Below are positions 50,614-58,000 of a stretch of 64,000 nt of DNA, piece after piece (positions within the stretch are counted from its first letter, which is position 1; each line of letters begins with the position of its first letter). The notes under the pieces are model-generated. The model was not told where the DNA came from. It did no database searches and was given only the letters and a program-made list of their open reading frames with translations. The DNA lies in the IMG/VR virus record IMGVR_UViG_3300050029_000197, positions 1 to 64,000 of that record; one strand, 5' to 3'. A program made the translations under genes and the position numbers. This DNA is from a virus.

Positions 50614-51660
50614 TCAGTGCCGCCAGGCTCGGATGTAGTCGACCAGTTCCTCAGCGTGCGTCGTACTCGACAACACGGTCGGCGCCCGCGACGGCCCGAG
50701 CACCACCTGATAGCTCACGATGTTCCAGGGGGCTGACGGATGACCGGCGACCGAGCACACCTTCACACCGTCCACGTACCAGGTAGTACCGGTCGGCTCG
50801 ATGTCGGAGCCATAGACGTGCAGGCCCGCGGTCGGGTCGAACGGCATCGTGTAGTGGCAGCCGCCACCCGACCCTGAGTGGGAGGTGAGATACAACTGGC
50901 TGTGGTTGTCGCCGTAGAACTCGAACGTGTCCGTCTCCTGCGACGCCCCACCTTGCGCCTGCCACGTCCACAAGGCGGGCTGGACGCCTGTCAGCGGTGA
51001 GAACTGGGCGCGCGTCTCGATGTAGCCGTATGTGAACGCTTGCTTCGACCCGAGCTGTGCCGAAGTCCAGGCCATGCCGTTCGGCGCGGTCTCACGTCGC
51101 GACTGGAACGTCGCGACCCCGTTCGCGAAACTCATGTTCTGGCCGTCGGTCTTGTAGTCGAGCTCACCGTTCCCCGAGTTGGACCGGCCACCGTCGCAGC
51201 ATTCCCAGCTACCCCACGTGTTCCACTTCGTGCGGTCGAGGGTCGTGCCGTTGAACTCGTCGCCGAACGTCTGCGTCCAGGCACCGGGAACGCCGAGGGG
51301 TGACACTCCGCCGGACACAACCGCGGTCGTGGTGGTCGGCGCGACGGTCGTGGTGGTTGCCTGCGTCGTCGTCGACGCGCTGGCTGTGGTGGTCGTCGCC
51401 AGGGCCGTTGTGCTCGTCGTCGTAGAGGCGAACGACTGTGCGCGGGCGAGATCGGCGTCCGCGGCCTGCGATTCCGTTGCTGCGTTCTGCGAATGCACGC
51501 GCGCGCTCGCGAGGCACGACGTCACGTCCGGGCACGTCGCGGTCGCCGCACCCGACGAGGTCGCGACCGCGAGGCCGACCGTGACAATGACGGCAGTCGC
51601 GAGCGCGACGAACGAACGCCGCTTCATCAGGGTGGGGGCACGATGACCGACTCTGGGCAT
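50614..51660 (-). CDS. Secreted GH16 glycoside hydrolase
   Basis: Start ATG 51660 (MPRVGHRAPTLMKRRSFVAL), 13 nt past a family B palindrome; ATG 51627 is the alternative. Signal peptide to ~40, a Thr-rich linker (STTTQATTTTVAPTTTTAVV) to ~115, then a GH16 domain with ETDTFE at 242-247 matching the E-x-D-x-x-E catalytic motif, preceded by YGYIETRAQFSPLTGVQPAL. It may cut beta-1,3/1,4-glucans or other surface polysaccharide. Export before lysis or virion release is implied. Confidence 0.9.
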   Translation of the reverse strand: MPRVGHRAPTLMKRRSFVALATAVIVTVGLAVATSSGAATATCPDVTSCLASARVHSQNAATESQAADADLARAQSFASTTTSTTALATTTTASASTTTQATTTTVAPTTTTAVVSGGVSPLGVPGAWTQTFGDEFNGTTLDRTKWNTWGSWECCDGGRSNSGNGELDYKTDGQNMSFANGVATFQSRRETAPNGMAWTSAQLGSKQAFTYGYIETRAQFSPLTGVQPALWTWQAQGGASQETDTFEFYGDNHSQLYLTSHSGSGGGCHYTMPFDPTAGLHVYGSDIEPTGTTWYVDGVKVCSVAGHPSAPWNIVSYQVVLGPSRAPTVLSSTTHAEELVDYIRAWRH

Positions 51661-51669
51661 GCCGACCAC

Positions 51670-51691
51670 GAAACCACACGCGTGTCGTTTG
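51670..51691 (-). promoter_or_regulatory. Family B palindromic promoter, copy 6
   Basis: Core ACACGCGTGT. Minus strand leads to the GH16 gene; on the plus strand a TATGCT box (51700-51705) follows and the tRNA begins 8 nt later, so the palindrome could serve both directions. Confidence 0.7.
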
Positions 51692-51712
51692 CAGTCGGTA
51701 TGCTCCCCCGCC

Positions 51713-51787
51713 AGCAGCGTGGAGCAGTCTGGTCAGCTCGTCGGGCTCATATCCCGAAGGTCCCCGGTCCGAATCCGGGCGCTGCCA
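51713..51787 (+). tRNA. Initiator-type tRNA-Met (CAU)
   Basis: Cloverleaf: acceptor AGCAGCG/CGCTGCC, D arm GAGC-AGTCTGGTCA-GCTC, anticodon stem TCGGG/CCCGA with loop CTCATAT, T arm CCCGG-TCCGAAT-CCGGG, no encoded CCA. The three G:C pairs in the anticodon stem and the unpaired A1-C72 are initiator features (normally C1-A72). T-loop position 55 is C, which is unusual. The only tRNA on the plus strand. Confidence 0.88.
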
Positions 51788-51788
51788 C

Positions 51789-52424
51789 TCAGATCGACCC
51801 CCACGTCGGCGCCTCCTCCCCCTTCGGGATCGTCTCCGCGGACATCCCGCCAAGCGCCATCCGTTCCCGCAAGAACTTCATCGCGCCGGACGACGCGTCG
51901 ACCTGGTCATCATGCAGGCCATCCGGGAACAGCTCGTGCTCGTCGAGATAGTCCTGATTCCATGCGGCTTCGACGAGGTCGACGTTGCCGGCCTGCGCGG
52001 CACGGCTGAACGGCTTCGCCCGCTCGGCCTTGTTCCCATCCGGGCTTTTGCCGTCGAAGTCGAGCCCGAGGAACACACCGCGCCGCATCCCGTCGACGTC
52101 ACGTTTGCCGGACGCGCCGCCTTCCTGTTCCACGCGGATCGGGACCTGCTTGCGGGTCATCTCGTCGTCGAGCTCATGACGCTCGAACATCAGCCGGTCT
52201 GTCGTCGCCGGCGTTTCCCGAAACCGTGTCACGTTGCAGACGATCCACCGGCCCTTCACCGTGCCCGGCATCTGACCGCGCGTCACCGCGAGCAACACGC
52301 CCGCCGTGAAGTCCGGATCGTGACCGGGCTTGAGTGGCTTCGTCGCCGCGAGGTCCCAGAACCGGACGCACTCGAGATCGGCGAGGATCGGCTCGACATC
52401 CTTACGCCACGAAATGAGCGCCAT
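51789..52424 (-). CDS. terL (C-terminal part): Terminase large subunit, nuclease part
   Basis: 211 residues. RFWDLAATKPLKPGHDPDFT carries the first catalytic Asp of the RNase-H-like terminase nuclease (D24), IRVEQEGGASGKR the acidic middle residue, and HDDQVDASSGAMKF (171-184) the C-terminal HDD box. No ATPase domain is present: the preceding frame is closed by TAG directly before ATG 52424. The missing motor half is encoded at 59427-60311. The ATG follows an 11-codon leader frame (TAGATG). Confidence 0.9.
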   Translation of the reverse strand: MALISWRKDVEPILADLECVRFWDLAATKPLKPGHDPDFTAGVLLAVTRGQMPGTVKGRWIVCNVTRFRETPATTDRLMFERHELDDEMTRKQVPIRVEQEGGASGKRDVDGMRRGVFLGLDFDGKSPDGNKAERAKPFSRAAQAGNVDLVEAAWNQDYLDEHELFPDGLHDDQVDASSGAMKFLRERMALGGMSAETIPKGEEAPTWGSI

Positions 52425-52460
52425 CTACAGGTTCACGGCGAGCACTCGGCGCGCAGTCAT
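52425..52460 (-). CDS. 11-codon minicistron before terminase nuclease
   Basis: ATG 52460 overlaps the stop of the upstream gene (ATGA), encodes MTARRVLAVNL and stops with TAG immediately followed by the terminase ATG. Probably couples translation of the nuclease to the upstream gene, which otherwise lacks a ribosome site. Confidence 0.45.
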   Translation of the reverse strand: MTARRVLAVNL

Positions 52461-52924
52461 GTGTCCTCGGGATGAGCTGCCAACACCGAACAAGAACGCT
52501 GGCACGAACGGCAGGTGACGCTCGCCGGACTGGTCGTGCTCGTCACGTCCTGCGACGACCATCGCTTGCCAACGCCGCACGCATACTCACCTATCCTCCC
52601 AATCCGGAGGTGCACGCGACCGCCTCGGAGCGCGCTCACGTTGCCTTTTCGGATCTCGCGAGTGTCTTCCTTGACGAGCGAGCGCCAACCGTCGCCACGT
52701 TGCTGCGCTATCTCAAGCTCTGAGCGAAGACGTTCCACCTCAGACATCAACGCGACGAACGTGGGCGACACCGCCTCCTCGACATAGCAACACGTCGCGT
52801 CCGCCCGGGTGTCTTTCCGTGCCTTGACGATCGCATCGTGGATCGTCTGGTGAAGTGTGCGGTCGAGTGTTGGCGGGCTTACTGGCTCACTCACCGCGCC
52901 GTTTTCGATTTTCGGCTCAGCCAT
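52457..52924 (-). CDS. Hypothetical protein with zinc-type C-terminus, 155 aa
   Basis: ATG 52924 with GGGGGGA just upstream. Helical first two thirds (TLHQTIHDAIVKARKDTRAD, EVERLRSELEIAQQRGDGWR), then SVTCRSCQRSCSVL as a CxxCxxxC knuckle. Not recognised. Confidence 0.7.
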   Translation of the reverse strand: MAEPKIENGAVSEPVSPPTLDRTLHQTIHDAIVKARKDTRADATCCYVEEAVSPTFVALMSEVERLRSELEIAQQRGDGWRSLVKEDTREIRKGNVSALRGGRVHLRIGRIGEYACGVGKRWSSQDVTSTTSPASVTCRSCQRSCSVLAAHPEDT

Positions 52925-52953
52925 TCAGTCCCCCCCAATAGACGCACGGGCGC

Positions 52954-53199
52954 TCACACTTCGATCGGCAGGCCGGACGTGTTGCGATGGCACGGCGCGT
53001 AGTCCGGCCGCCCACACGAGCAGAGCGTCGCGTTCGGCATCCGCGGGATGAACGGATGTTTCGGTTCGCCGCGCAGAGCGGTAAGCGCGTCGTCGAGCTC
53101 GCCGAGCAGTTCGCCATCGTCGTCTTTCAGCGTCTCACCGCGCGCGACCGCCTCGCGGAGGCGCGAGTGGAACGGCTCGAGCGGGTCGTCAGCTCTCAC
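52954..53199 (-). CDS. Hypothetical small protein, 81 aa
   Basis: GTG 53199 overlaps the stop upstream. VRADDPLEPFHSRLREAVAR, GELLGELDDALTALRGEPKH, then ATLCSCGRPDYAPCHRNTSG. Helical with a C-terminal Cys/His patch. Not recognised. Confidence 0.7.
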   Translation of the reverse strand: MRADDPLEPFHSRLREAVARGETLKDDDGELLGELDDALTALRGEPKHPFIPRMPNATLCSCGRPDYAPCHRNTSGLPIEV

Positions 53200-53393
53200 G
53201 ACCGGTGGGCCGCGGCGATCGCCCGGCGCGACTGACGCACCCTCTTCGGAACGTGACCGACATGGAACGCGCCGCAGAAGCCGCATTCGTACACGCCCAT
53301 CCGGTCGAAGCAGCGTCGGCGGGCGGCCTCGCGTGTCGCGTACGCGATCTTCGATTCGCATGCTTTCCAACGTTGCGCACGCTTCGAGCTCAT
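53196..53393 (-). CDS. Zinc-ribbon-like small protein, 65 aa
   Basis: ATG 53393 (MSSKRAQRWKACESKIAYAT) overlaps the upstream stop. Basic, with REAARRRC...YECGFCGAFHVGH, a ribbon-like motif common in small phage RNA/DNA-binding proteins. Confidence 0.75.
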   Translation of the reverse strand: MSSKRAQRWKACESKIAYATREAARRRCFDRMGVYECGFCGAFHVGHVPKRVRQSRRAIAAAHRS

Positions 53394-53611
53394 GGCGCCT
53401 CCAGGATGCATTCGACGCGATGGTGGCCGGTCTCGTTGAGGTGTCGGACGCACGCGGCCTGGGCGGCCAGCGTCGTCGGGCCACGCGCGCACCGGAACCC
53501 GAGCCCGCGCGCGCGTGGCCCGACGACGCTGGCCGCCTTCGCTTTGGGGGCCTGACCTACCGCGGCGAGGACCTGCGCCCGATACTTCGCCGGGAGATCC
53601 TCGAGCCGCAT
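53390..53611 (-). CDS. Small basic protein containing a long inverted repeat, 73 aa
   Basis: ATG 53611 (MRLEDLPAKYRAQVLAAV). The LPxKYRAQV opening is common in small phage proteins. The middle, ASVVGPRAR...ARGPTTLAA, is encoded by both arms of a 29-bp inverted repeat, so the gene seems to have absorbed a palindrome. Promoter CATCCT-type 14 nt upstream. Confidence 0.7.
   Translation of the reverse strand: MRLEDLPAKYRAQVLAAVGQAPKAKAASVVGPRARGLGFRCARGPTTLAAQAACVRHLNETGHHRVECILEAP
53462..53537. repeat. 29-bp perfect inverted repeat with 18-nt loop
   Basis: Left arm 53462-53490, right arm 53509-53537, perfectly complementary, GGCGGCCAGCGTCGTCGGGC at the start of the left arm. It lies inside a coding frame and would form a very stable cruciform or RNA hairpin. 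Confidence 0.95.
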
Positions 53612-53625
53612 GCTCGTGACGGTAC

Positions 53626-53645
53626 AGGATGCCTGTGCCAGGACT
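53626..53645 (-). promoter_or_regulatory. Family C promoter-like site
   Basis: Minus strand CAGG-CATCCT-GTACC, -10 at 53631-53626; 14 nt to ATG 53611. Confidence 0.5.
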
Positions 53646-53994
53646 ACGCGGCCTCGAGCTCGAGTGCGCGCTCGAGGCGGCGGAGGAACTCGGCGTCGCG
53701 CCGATCGGCCGCCTTGACGGCGTCGGCCGCCCAGCCGAGGTCGCTCTCGCGCGGCCGGCGGATGCGCACCTCGTCGATCGTCGGCGGCATGAGCCGCCCG
53801 GCCGTACCGACAGGGTCGATGTGCTCGTGGTCTCGATTGCAGCCGGCGCAGGTCCGCTGGAGCGGCGAGAGGATCGCGAGGAACCGCTCGTAAACCTCGG
53901 CTTCGGTGTCGCCGGGAACGAGCGCGACGCGGGTGCCGTAGAACACGAGCCAGCTCTGGCGCTCCTCGTCGTCGCTCAGACCGTTCCGCTTCAT
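53644..53994 (-). CDS. Hypothetical protein, 116 aa
   Basis: ATG 53994 lies 6 nt after TACACT, so it is likely leaderless. MKRNGLSDDEERQSWLVFYG, a TCAGCNRDHEHIDP finger-like stretch, then RRLERALELEAA. Not recognised. Confidence 0.7.
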   Translation of the reverse strand: MKRNGLSDDEERQSWLVFYGTRVALVPGDTEAEVYERFLAILSPLQRTCAGCNRDHEHIDPVGTAGRLMPPTIDEVRIRRPRESDLGWAADAVKAADRRDAEFLRRLERALELEAA

Positions 53995-54000
53995 GGGTTC

Positions 54001-54018
54001 AGTGTACCTGAACGGTGC
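54001..54018 (-). promoter_or_regulatory. Leaderless promoter (TACACT)
   Basis: Minus strand TTCAGG-TACACT-GAACCC-ATG: -10 at 54006-54001, start codon 53994. Confidence 0.65.
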
Positions 54019-54033
54019 TCCCGGGCGAAGCGT

Positions 54034-54348
54034 TCAGAGCGTCCCGGCAGGCGCGTCGATCACGGGCCGCGCTGCGATCTCCTCCGGCGTTTCCGCCATC
54101 CGCATCAGAGCCGAGACGCCAACGATCAACAGCGGGATCGTCGCCGTGCACGCGATCAGCAGCCACATAAGGGCATGCGACGTGACGGAGCCGTTGAGCT
54201 GCTGGATCTGGACCGCGGACACGTCGAACGACTTGCGAATCTGATCGTCCGCGTTCATTTTCTGTGTCACGGTCGTGGCGGCTGCGGCGATCCAGGCGCC
54301 GAGCGCCACAAGCGCGCTGAGTTGCAAGGCTGGGGCAGGTCGACTCAT
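54034..54348 (-). CDS. Two-span membrane protein, 104 aa
   Basis: MSRPAPALQLSALVALGAWI and ALMWLLIACTATIPLLIVGV are two membrane segments joined by a charged loop (QKMNADDQIRKSFDV). Between two DNA-transaction genes. Function unknown. Confidence 0.75.
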   Translation of the reverse strand: MSRPAPALQLSALVALGAWIAAAATTVTQKMNADDQIRKSFDVSAVQIQQLNGSVTSHALMWLLIACTATIPLLIVGVSALMRMAETPEEIAARPVIDAPAGTL

Positions 54349-54432
54349 AGGGCCAGATCATGCCGTGCGGCCGGACGGTGGGCAACTGGCGGTTGGCCGA
54401 CGTCCAGCGATCAGGAACTGGTGGACGTCGCG

Positions 54433-55200
54433 TCACTGCCGCGGGAGCAGCTCGGCGGCGATCGCCGTGAGACCCAGGCTGTGCTTGTGCAGCGCCTCGG
54501 CCGTCGAGGCGAGATGCTTCGCCGCCCAGGTCGGGTCCGACTGCCAGGCCCTCACCAGTCCGACGAGCGTGCCGATCCGACGCGCACCTGACAGGCGGGT
54601 GAACTCGGTGACGCTGACACCGCTCGCCTCCTCGAACGCCACCAGATCAGCGCGGAGATCAGCGACGGTCTGAGCCAGCGCGACGTCGCTGGTCGCTCCT
54701 GCGCCGTCGCGTTTGCCGCGTTCGTAGCCGTGCTGCTCCCCCGCCTCTCGCGCACGGACCAGAGCGTTCGCACCGGCGCCGGACGCGCCGCGCATGATTC
54801 CGACAGTCGTCGCCCATTCGAGCGGCGCGGCGTCGTGCTTCGCCGCCTTCACCACGACCGCGACCTTGCCCTCGTTGACCGCGAGGAGACCCCATCCGGT
54901 CGGGAGCGTCTCGCGCACCCTGTCGGCGATCTTCACCGGCACAGCGACATGGAACCGGTCCGCGTGGTTCCACCAGAAATCGGCCTTCTCGGGATTGTTG
55001 ACCTCGCGCATCCAGTCGGACACCGACACCTTGATCTCGATGGCGTCGAGCTCGTAGCCGCGGCTCTTCCACAGCGACACGACGAGGGTGTCGATCTTGC
55101 GGCCCATCCGCATCGCGTCCTCGGCGCACTCGTGTAGCACGAGGTACTCGGACGGCTTCCAGTGCCGCTCGAGCGCGTCGCGAATCTCCGCCGCGTTCAT
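54433..55200 (-). CDS. MmcB-like PD-(D/E)XK nuclease
   Basis: ATG 55200 (MNAAEIRDALERHWKPSEY) overlaps the stop upstream. The first ~120 residues resemble the MmcB/DUF2800-type restriction-like fold: LVLHECAEDAMRMGRKIDTL, then LDAIEIKVSVSDWMREVNNP (E-I-K as the (D/E)XK motif) and FHVAVPVKIADRV. The rest is helical (LRADLVAFEEASGVSVTEF). MmcB relatives are DNA-damage-linked nucleases. It lies downstream of a HerA-type ATPase, a pairing reminiscent of HerA-nuclease systems. Confidence 0.75.
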   Translation of the reverse strand: MNAAEIRDALERHWKPSEYLVLHECAEDAMRMGRKIDTLVVSLWKSRGYELDAIEIKVSVSDWMREVNNPEKADFWWNHADRFHVAVPVKIADRVRETLPTGWGLLAVNEGKVAVVVKAAKHDAAPLEWATTVGIMRGASGAGANALVRAREAGEQHGYERGKRDGAGATSDVALAQTVADLRADLVAFEEASGVSVTEFTRLSGARRIGTLVGLVRAWQSDPTWAAKHLASTAEALHKHSLGLTAIAAELLPRQ

Positions 55201-55427
55201 GCGAAGAGGCTCGCCTGGCCCATGGCGTCGATGAGCCGGCACGCGTAGTACGTGACCGCCGGCCTGGCGTCGCGGAGGTCGGCGATCGACGCCGCGCGCC
55301 CGGCCCGCATGTGCATGTCGGCGCGGAGCAGCGCGTCGGCGTCCGCTTCGGTCACATGGCGCGCGCGGCAGACGCGCCGGGCCATCTCGTCACCGCTCAT
55401 GTGCTCGACGCCGTACTCGACAACCAT
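55197..55427 (-). CDS. Hypothetical protein, 76 aa
   Basis: MVVEYGVEHMSGDEMARRVC, helical, ending RLIDAMGQASLFA. Overlaps the nuclease start. Not recognised. Confidence 0.7.
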   Translation of the reverse strand: MVVEYGVEHMSGDEMARRVCRARHVTEADADALLRADMHMRAGRAASIADLRDARPAVTYYACRLIDAMGQASLFA

Positions 55428-55431
55428 CGAC

Positions 55432-55686
55432 TCAGTCGGCCGAGTCCATCGGACGGTTCGGCACCGCGGCGAGCGCGCTGGTGCCGTGCACGTCGAGCGG
55501 CTCGAAGCCGACCATGAAGTGGTCGCGCAGCGCGGGCGCTTCGGCGGGCGAGCACGCGATCTCCATCGACCCGGACCCGTCCTCCGCTTGGAGGGTCACG
55601 ATCGTTGCCGGGACGAGCTGCTCCGACATCGCGGACTCGCGGGCGCCGGTAGCAAGGCTCGCGACGATCATCTTCCTGGGTTCCAT
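55432..55686 (-). CDS. Hypothetical protein, 84 aa
   Basis: ATG 55686 has GAGGAG 6 nt upstream; the ATG three bases earlier is too close. MEPRKMIVASLATGARESAM and VTLQAEDGSGSMEIACSPAE. Not recognised. Confidence 0.65.
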   Translation of the reverse strand: MEPRKMIVASLATGARESAMSEQLVPATIVTLQAEDGSGSMEIACSPAEAPALRDHFMVGFEPLDVHGTSALAAVPNRPMDSAD

Positions 55687-55696
55687 CATCTACTCC

Positions 55697-57406
55697 TCAT
55701 CGGATCGCTTCCATCAGATCGTCACTCGCGCGCCAGCCGTCTATGAGGCCGAGAGTGCGGAGTTTCGACACGTCGTTTCGGATCGTGGACAGGGCCGGGT
55801 CGTGGCCGGTGACCGCGCACACGTCCTGCTTCGTCAGTTCCGCGGGGTAGGCGTCGACGAGGACGCGCAGCACCTTGCGCGGCCCCTCCCCCACCTCGCC
55901 GAGCCAGTAGTCGTACAGGGCCGGACCGTTCGGGAGTTGCTCGAGCTCGCGGTCGGCGGCGAACGCCACGCCCGTGTCGGTGAGTCGCCACGGCTCGCCT
56001 TGTTCCATGAGCCCGGCGGTGCGGAGGCGTGACGCGATGTTGCGGATCGTCGACTTGCGCGGGCTGTAGCCGGCTATCGCCGCGACCCACCCCTTCGGCG
56101 CGCCGCCCGGGTAGCGCGCGAGCACTGTGAGTACCCGCAGCTCCGGCTGGCCGAGCCCTTCGACCGCTACCACGCCGGCGACGGAAGACGCTCGAGCCGA
56201 GGGCGGCCGCGGCGGAGTCGCGCGCGGCGCGGCCGCCCCGGGGACCGTCGGCGTCACCTTTGAGAGCGCGTCCAGTTCGGCGACAAGCGCAGAGAGCTCG
56301 AACCGGTCGTGCTCCAGTTGCGCGATCGCACGATCAACGAGCGCGAGCGCGACATCGCCGTTCTTGATCGCACGCGCGGGAACGGTCGGAACCTCGATCA
56401 CGGTCGGCTCAGGCGCGACGTCGGACGTATCGGCTTGCGCGGCGGTAAGCGCCTTCTCAAGCTCCCGGATGCGCGCCTGCAGTTTCTTCGGGTCCTCTCG
56501 CTCGGCCCGTTCGATCGTCTCCGCCATCGCCGCGGTCAGACGGCCAAGATCCACCTTCGCGAGCACGCGCGGATCGCGGCGCTTCTCCCCCGCCTTCGGT
56601 GTCGCGCCACTATCGAACGTCGTCACCTTGCGGAACCGGGCCCGGGTGAGGGTGTCAAGCCATGACGGCGACCACACCCACGCCTCACCAACCTGCAGCG
56701 ACGCGAGGCTGTCGATCACCTCCCGCAACTGTGCGGTCGGCGCGTTGCCTTTCACCCAGTCGCTGATGACCTCCTTGTCCTGCGGGGCGGTCGTCTGCAA
56801 CGCGACGAGCACCTCGATCTGCGTGAGGACGTTCTTGTTCAGCGACGCGGAGCGTTGCGAGATCATCGTGCAGCCGATACCGCGCCCGCCGCCTCGTTTC
56901 ACGAGCGTCTCGAACGCGCCGAGCTGACGGTGCGTCGAGTCGCCTTTGACTGTCTGCGGTGCGAACTCCTCCGCCTCGTCGATGACGACCATGACGACGT
57001 CGTGCTGGTGTGCCTTCGCCCGGTAGAGCTGCTCGGCAAAATCGGTCGTGAACCTGACCTGCGCGGCCTTCGACGGGAAGTCGGACAGGTCGAGGATCAG
57101 TGCGATCGGCTGCGACGCGACGAGATTCGCGATGACCTTGCCGGCGGTCTCCTCGAGTGGCAGATGGCCGCGTGGGCCGCCGAGCACGATGACCTGCTTG
57201 CCGGGCCCGTCACCTTTCTCGTTCGAGAGCAGCCCCCACCAGTCGCCCTTCGGGTCCAACACGACGACCGGGAGGCCGGCGTCGATCATCTCCTCGACGA
57301 GGACCTTCGCCGCGTTGGTCTTGCCCGCACGTTTGCGGGCGAGGATCCCGATGGTCTGTGTAACCGCGTCCTCGGGGAACTCGAGCCCCGGGCCGAGCTT
57401 GAGCAT
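55697..57406 (-). CDS. HerA-like ATPase with two C-terminal winged helices
   Basis: 569 residues. Walker A near 19-32 (IGILARKRAGKTNAAK), Walker B near 140 (VVMVVIDEAEEFAPQ) and the SQRSASLNKNVLTQIE sensor strand are those of HerA/FtsK-superfamily ATPases of the DUF853 kind; VVLDPKGDWWGLLS is also typical. After a coiled coil (DPKKLQARIRELEKALTAAQ) come two winged helices: LRVLTVLARYPGGAPKGWVA and VLRVLVDAYPAELTKQDVCA, each followed by STIRN. A hexameric DNA translocase or remodeler is inferred. ATG overlaps the stop upstream. Confidence 0.85.
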   Translation of the reverse strand: MLKLGPGLEFPEDAVTQTIGILARKRAGKTNAAKVLVEEMIDAGLPVVVLDPKGDWWGLLSNEKGDGPGKQVIVLGGPRGHLPLEETAGKVIANLVASQPIALILDLSDFPSKAAQVRFTTDFAEQLYRAKAHQHDVVMVVIDEAEEFAPQTVKGDSTHRQLGAFETLVKRGGGRGIGCTMISQRSASLNKNVLTQIEVLVALQTTAPQDKEVISDWVKGNAPTAQLREVIDSLASLQVGEAWVWSPSWLDTLTRARFRKVTTFDSGATPKAGEKRRDPRVLAKVDLGRLTAAMAETIERAEREDPKKLQARIRELEKALTAAQADTSDVAPEPTVIEVPTVPARAIKNGDVALALVDRAIAQLEHDRFELSALVAELDALSKVTPTVPGAAAPRATPPRPPSARASSVAGVVAVEGLGQPELRVLTVLARYPGGAPKGWVAAIAGYSPRKSTIRNIASRLRTAGLMEQGEPWRLTDTGVAFAADRELEQLPNGPALYDYWLGEVGEGPRKVLRVLVDAYPAELTKQDVCAVTGHDPALSTIRNDVSKLRTLGLIDGWRASDDLMEAIR

Positions 57407-57534
57407 CAGCCAACCAGCTCCAGCAGCGCGCGCGCGTCGCGCTGCGCCTGGTAGAAGCGGTCGAGCTCCGCGCCGAACAGTCGCGCCGGCGGACGCGCGG
57501 TCGCGAGCGCGCGGAGGAGCGGGTAGCCGTTCAC
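57406..57534 (-). CDS. Small helical protein, 42 aa
   Basis: GTG 57534 overlaps the RHH stop and its TGA overlaps the HerA start. VNGYPLLRALATARPPARLF then helical, ending LELVG. Coupling on both sides supports it; function unknown. Confidence 0.65.
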   Translation of the reverse strand: MNGYPLLRALATARPPARLFGAELDRFYQAQRDARALLELVG

Positions 57535-57719
57535 TTGCCGGTCGCGGCGTCAGTGCCGGGCAGCGCCGGCAGCGTCGGCAGGTACACCTCGAGCGCCTTC
57601 TCGATCAGGAACGCGGGCGCGAGCATCCGGCTCTCTGCTTCGGCCTTGAGCTGCTCGGCGACCGGCGTCGCGATGGACGCGTGGATCGCCGTCTTTGTGT
57701 TCGATGCGGGCTGGACCAT
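57531..57719 (-). CDS. Ribbon-helix-helix protein
   Basis: 62 residues with GAGGAG 8 nt upstream. The central stretch TKTAIHASIATPVAEQLKAE followed by SRMLAPAFLIEKALEVYL has the strand-helix-helix pattern of RHH DNA-binding proteins. It may control the clamp-HerA operon. Confidence 0.75.
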   Translation of the reverse strand: MVQPASNTKTAIHASIATPVAEQLKAEAESRMLAPAFLIEKALEVYLPTLPALPGTDAATGK

Positions 57720-57721
57720 GG

Positions 57722-58000
57722 TCAGGGCTCCTCTACTACTTCGGGCAGGTACACCATTTCGCCGGTCGCGCGGTCACGGCCGTTGAGCCGGAACCAGCGG
57801 CCGCGATGCTCGATGCGGCGAAACGAGCGCGGCGCGTTGCGGAACGCGACGACGACCTCGCTGGTGCTTTCGATCAGCACCAGGTGGTCGCGTTGCAGCA
57901 ACGGCTCCGCGTACATCAGGTGACGCCGACTCGGCGCGGGCGCTGGGGCCGCTCTCACCTCGCGGCGTCGTGCCTTCGCTCGCTTGCTCGCGGTCGTCAC
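57722..58000 (-). CDS. Hypothetical basic protein, 92 aa
   Basis: A basic N-terminus (MTTASKRAKARRREVRAAPA) and a beta-rich C-terminus (RDHLVLIESTSEVVVAFRNA, FRLNGRDRATGEMVYLPEVV). Overlaps the clamp gene stop. Not recognised. Confidence 0.7.
   Translation of the reverse strand: MTTASKRAKARRREVRAAPAPAPSRRHLMYAEPLLQRDHLVLIESTSEVVVAFRNAPRSFRRIEHRGRWFRLNGRDRATGEMVYLPEVVEEP

Noticed and set aside
52425-52460. Amber suppression producing a longer terminase nuclease
   Set aside because: No suppressor tRNA (CUA anticodon) was found; termination-reinitiation at TAGATG explains the arrangement more simply.
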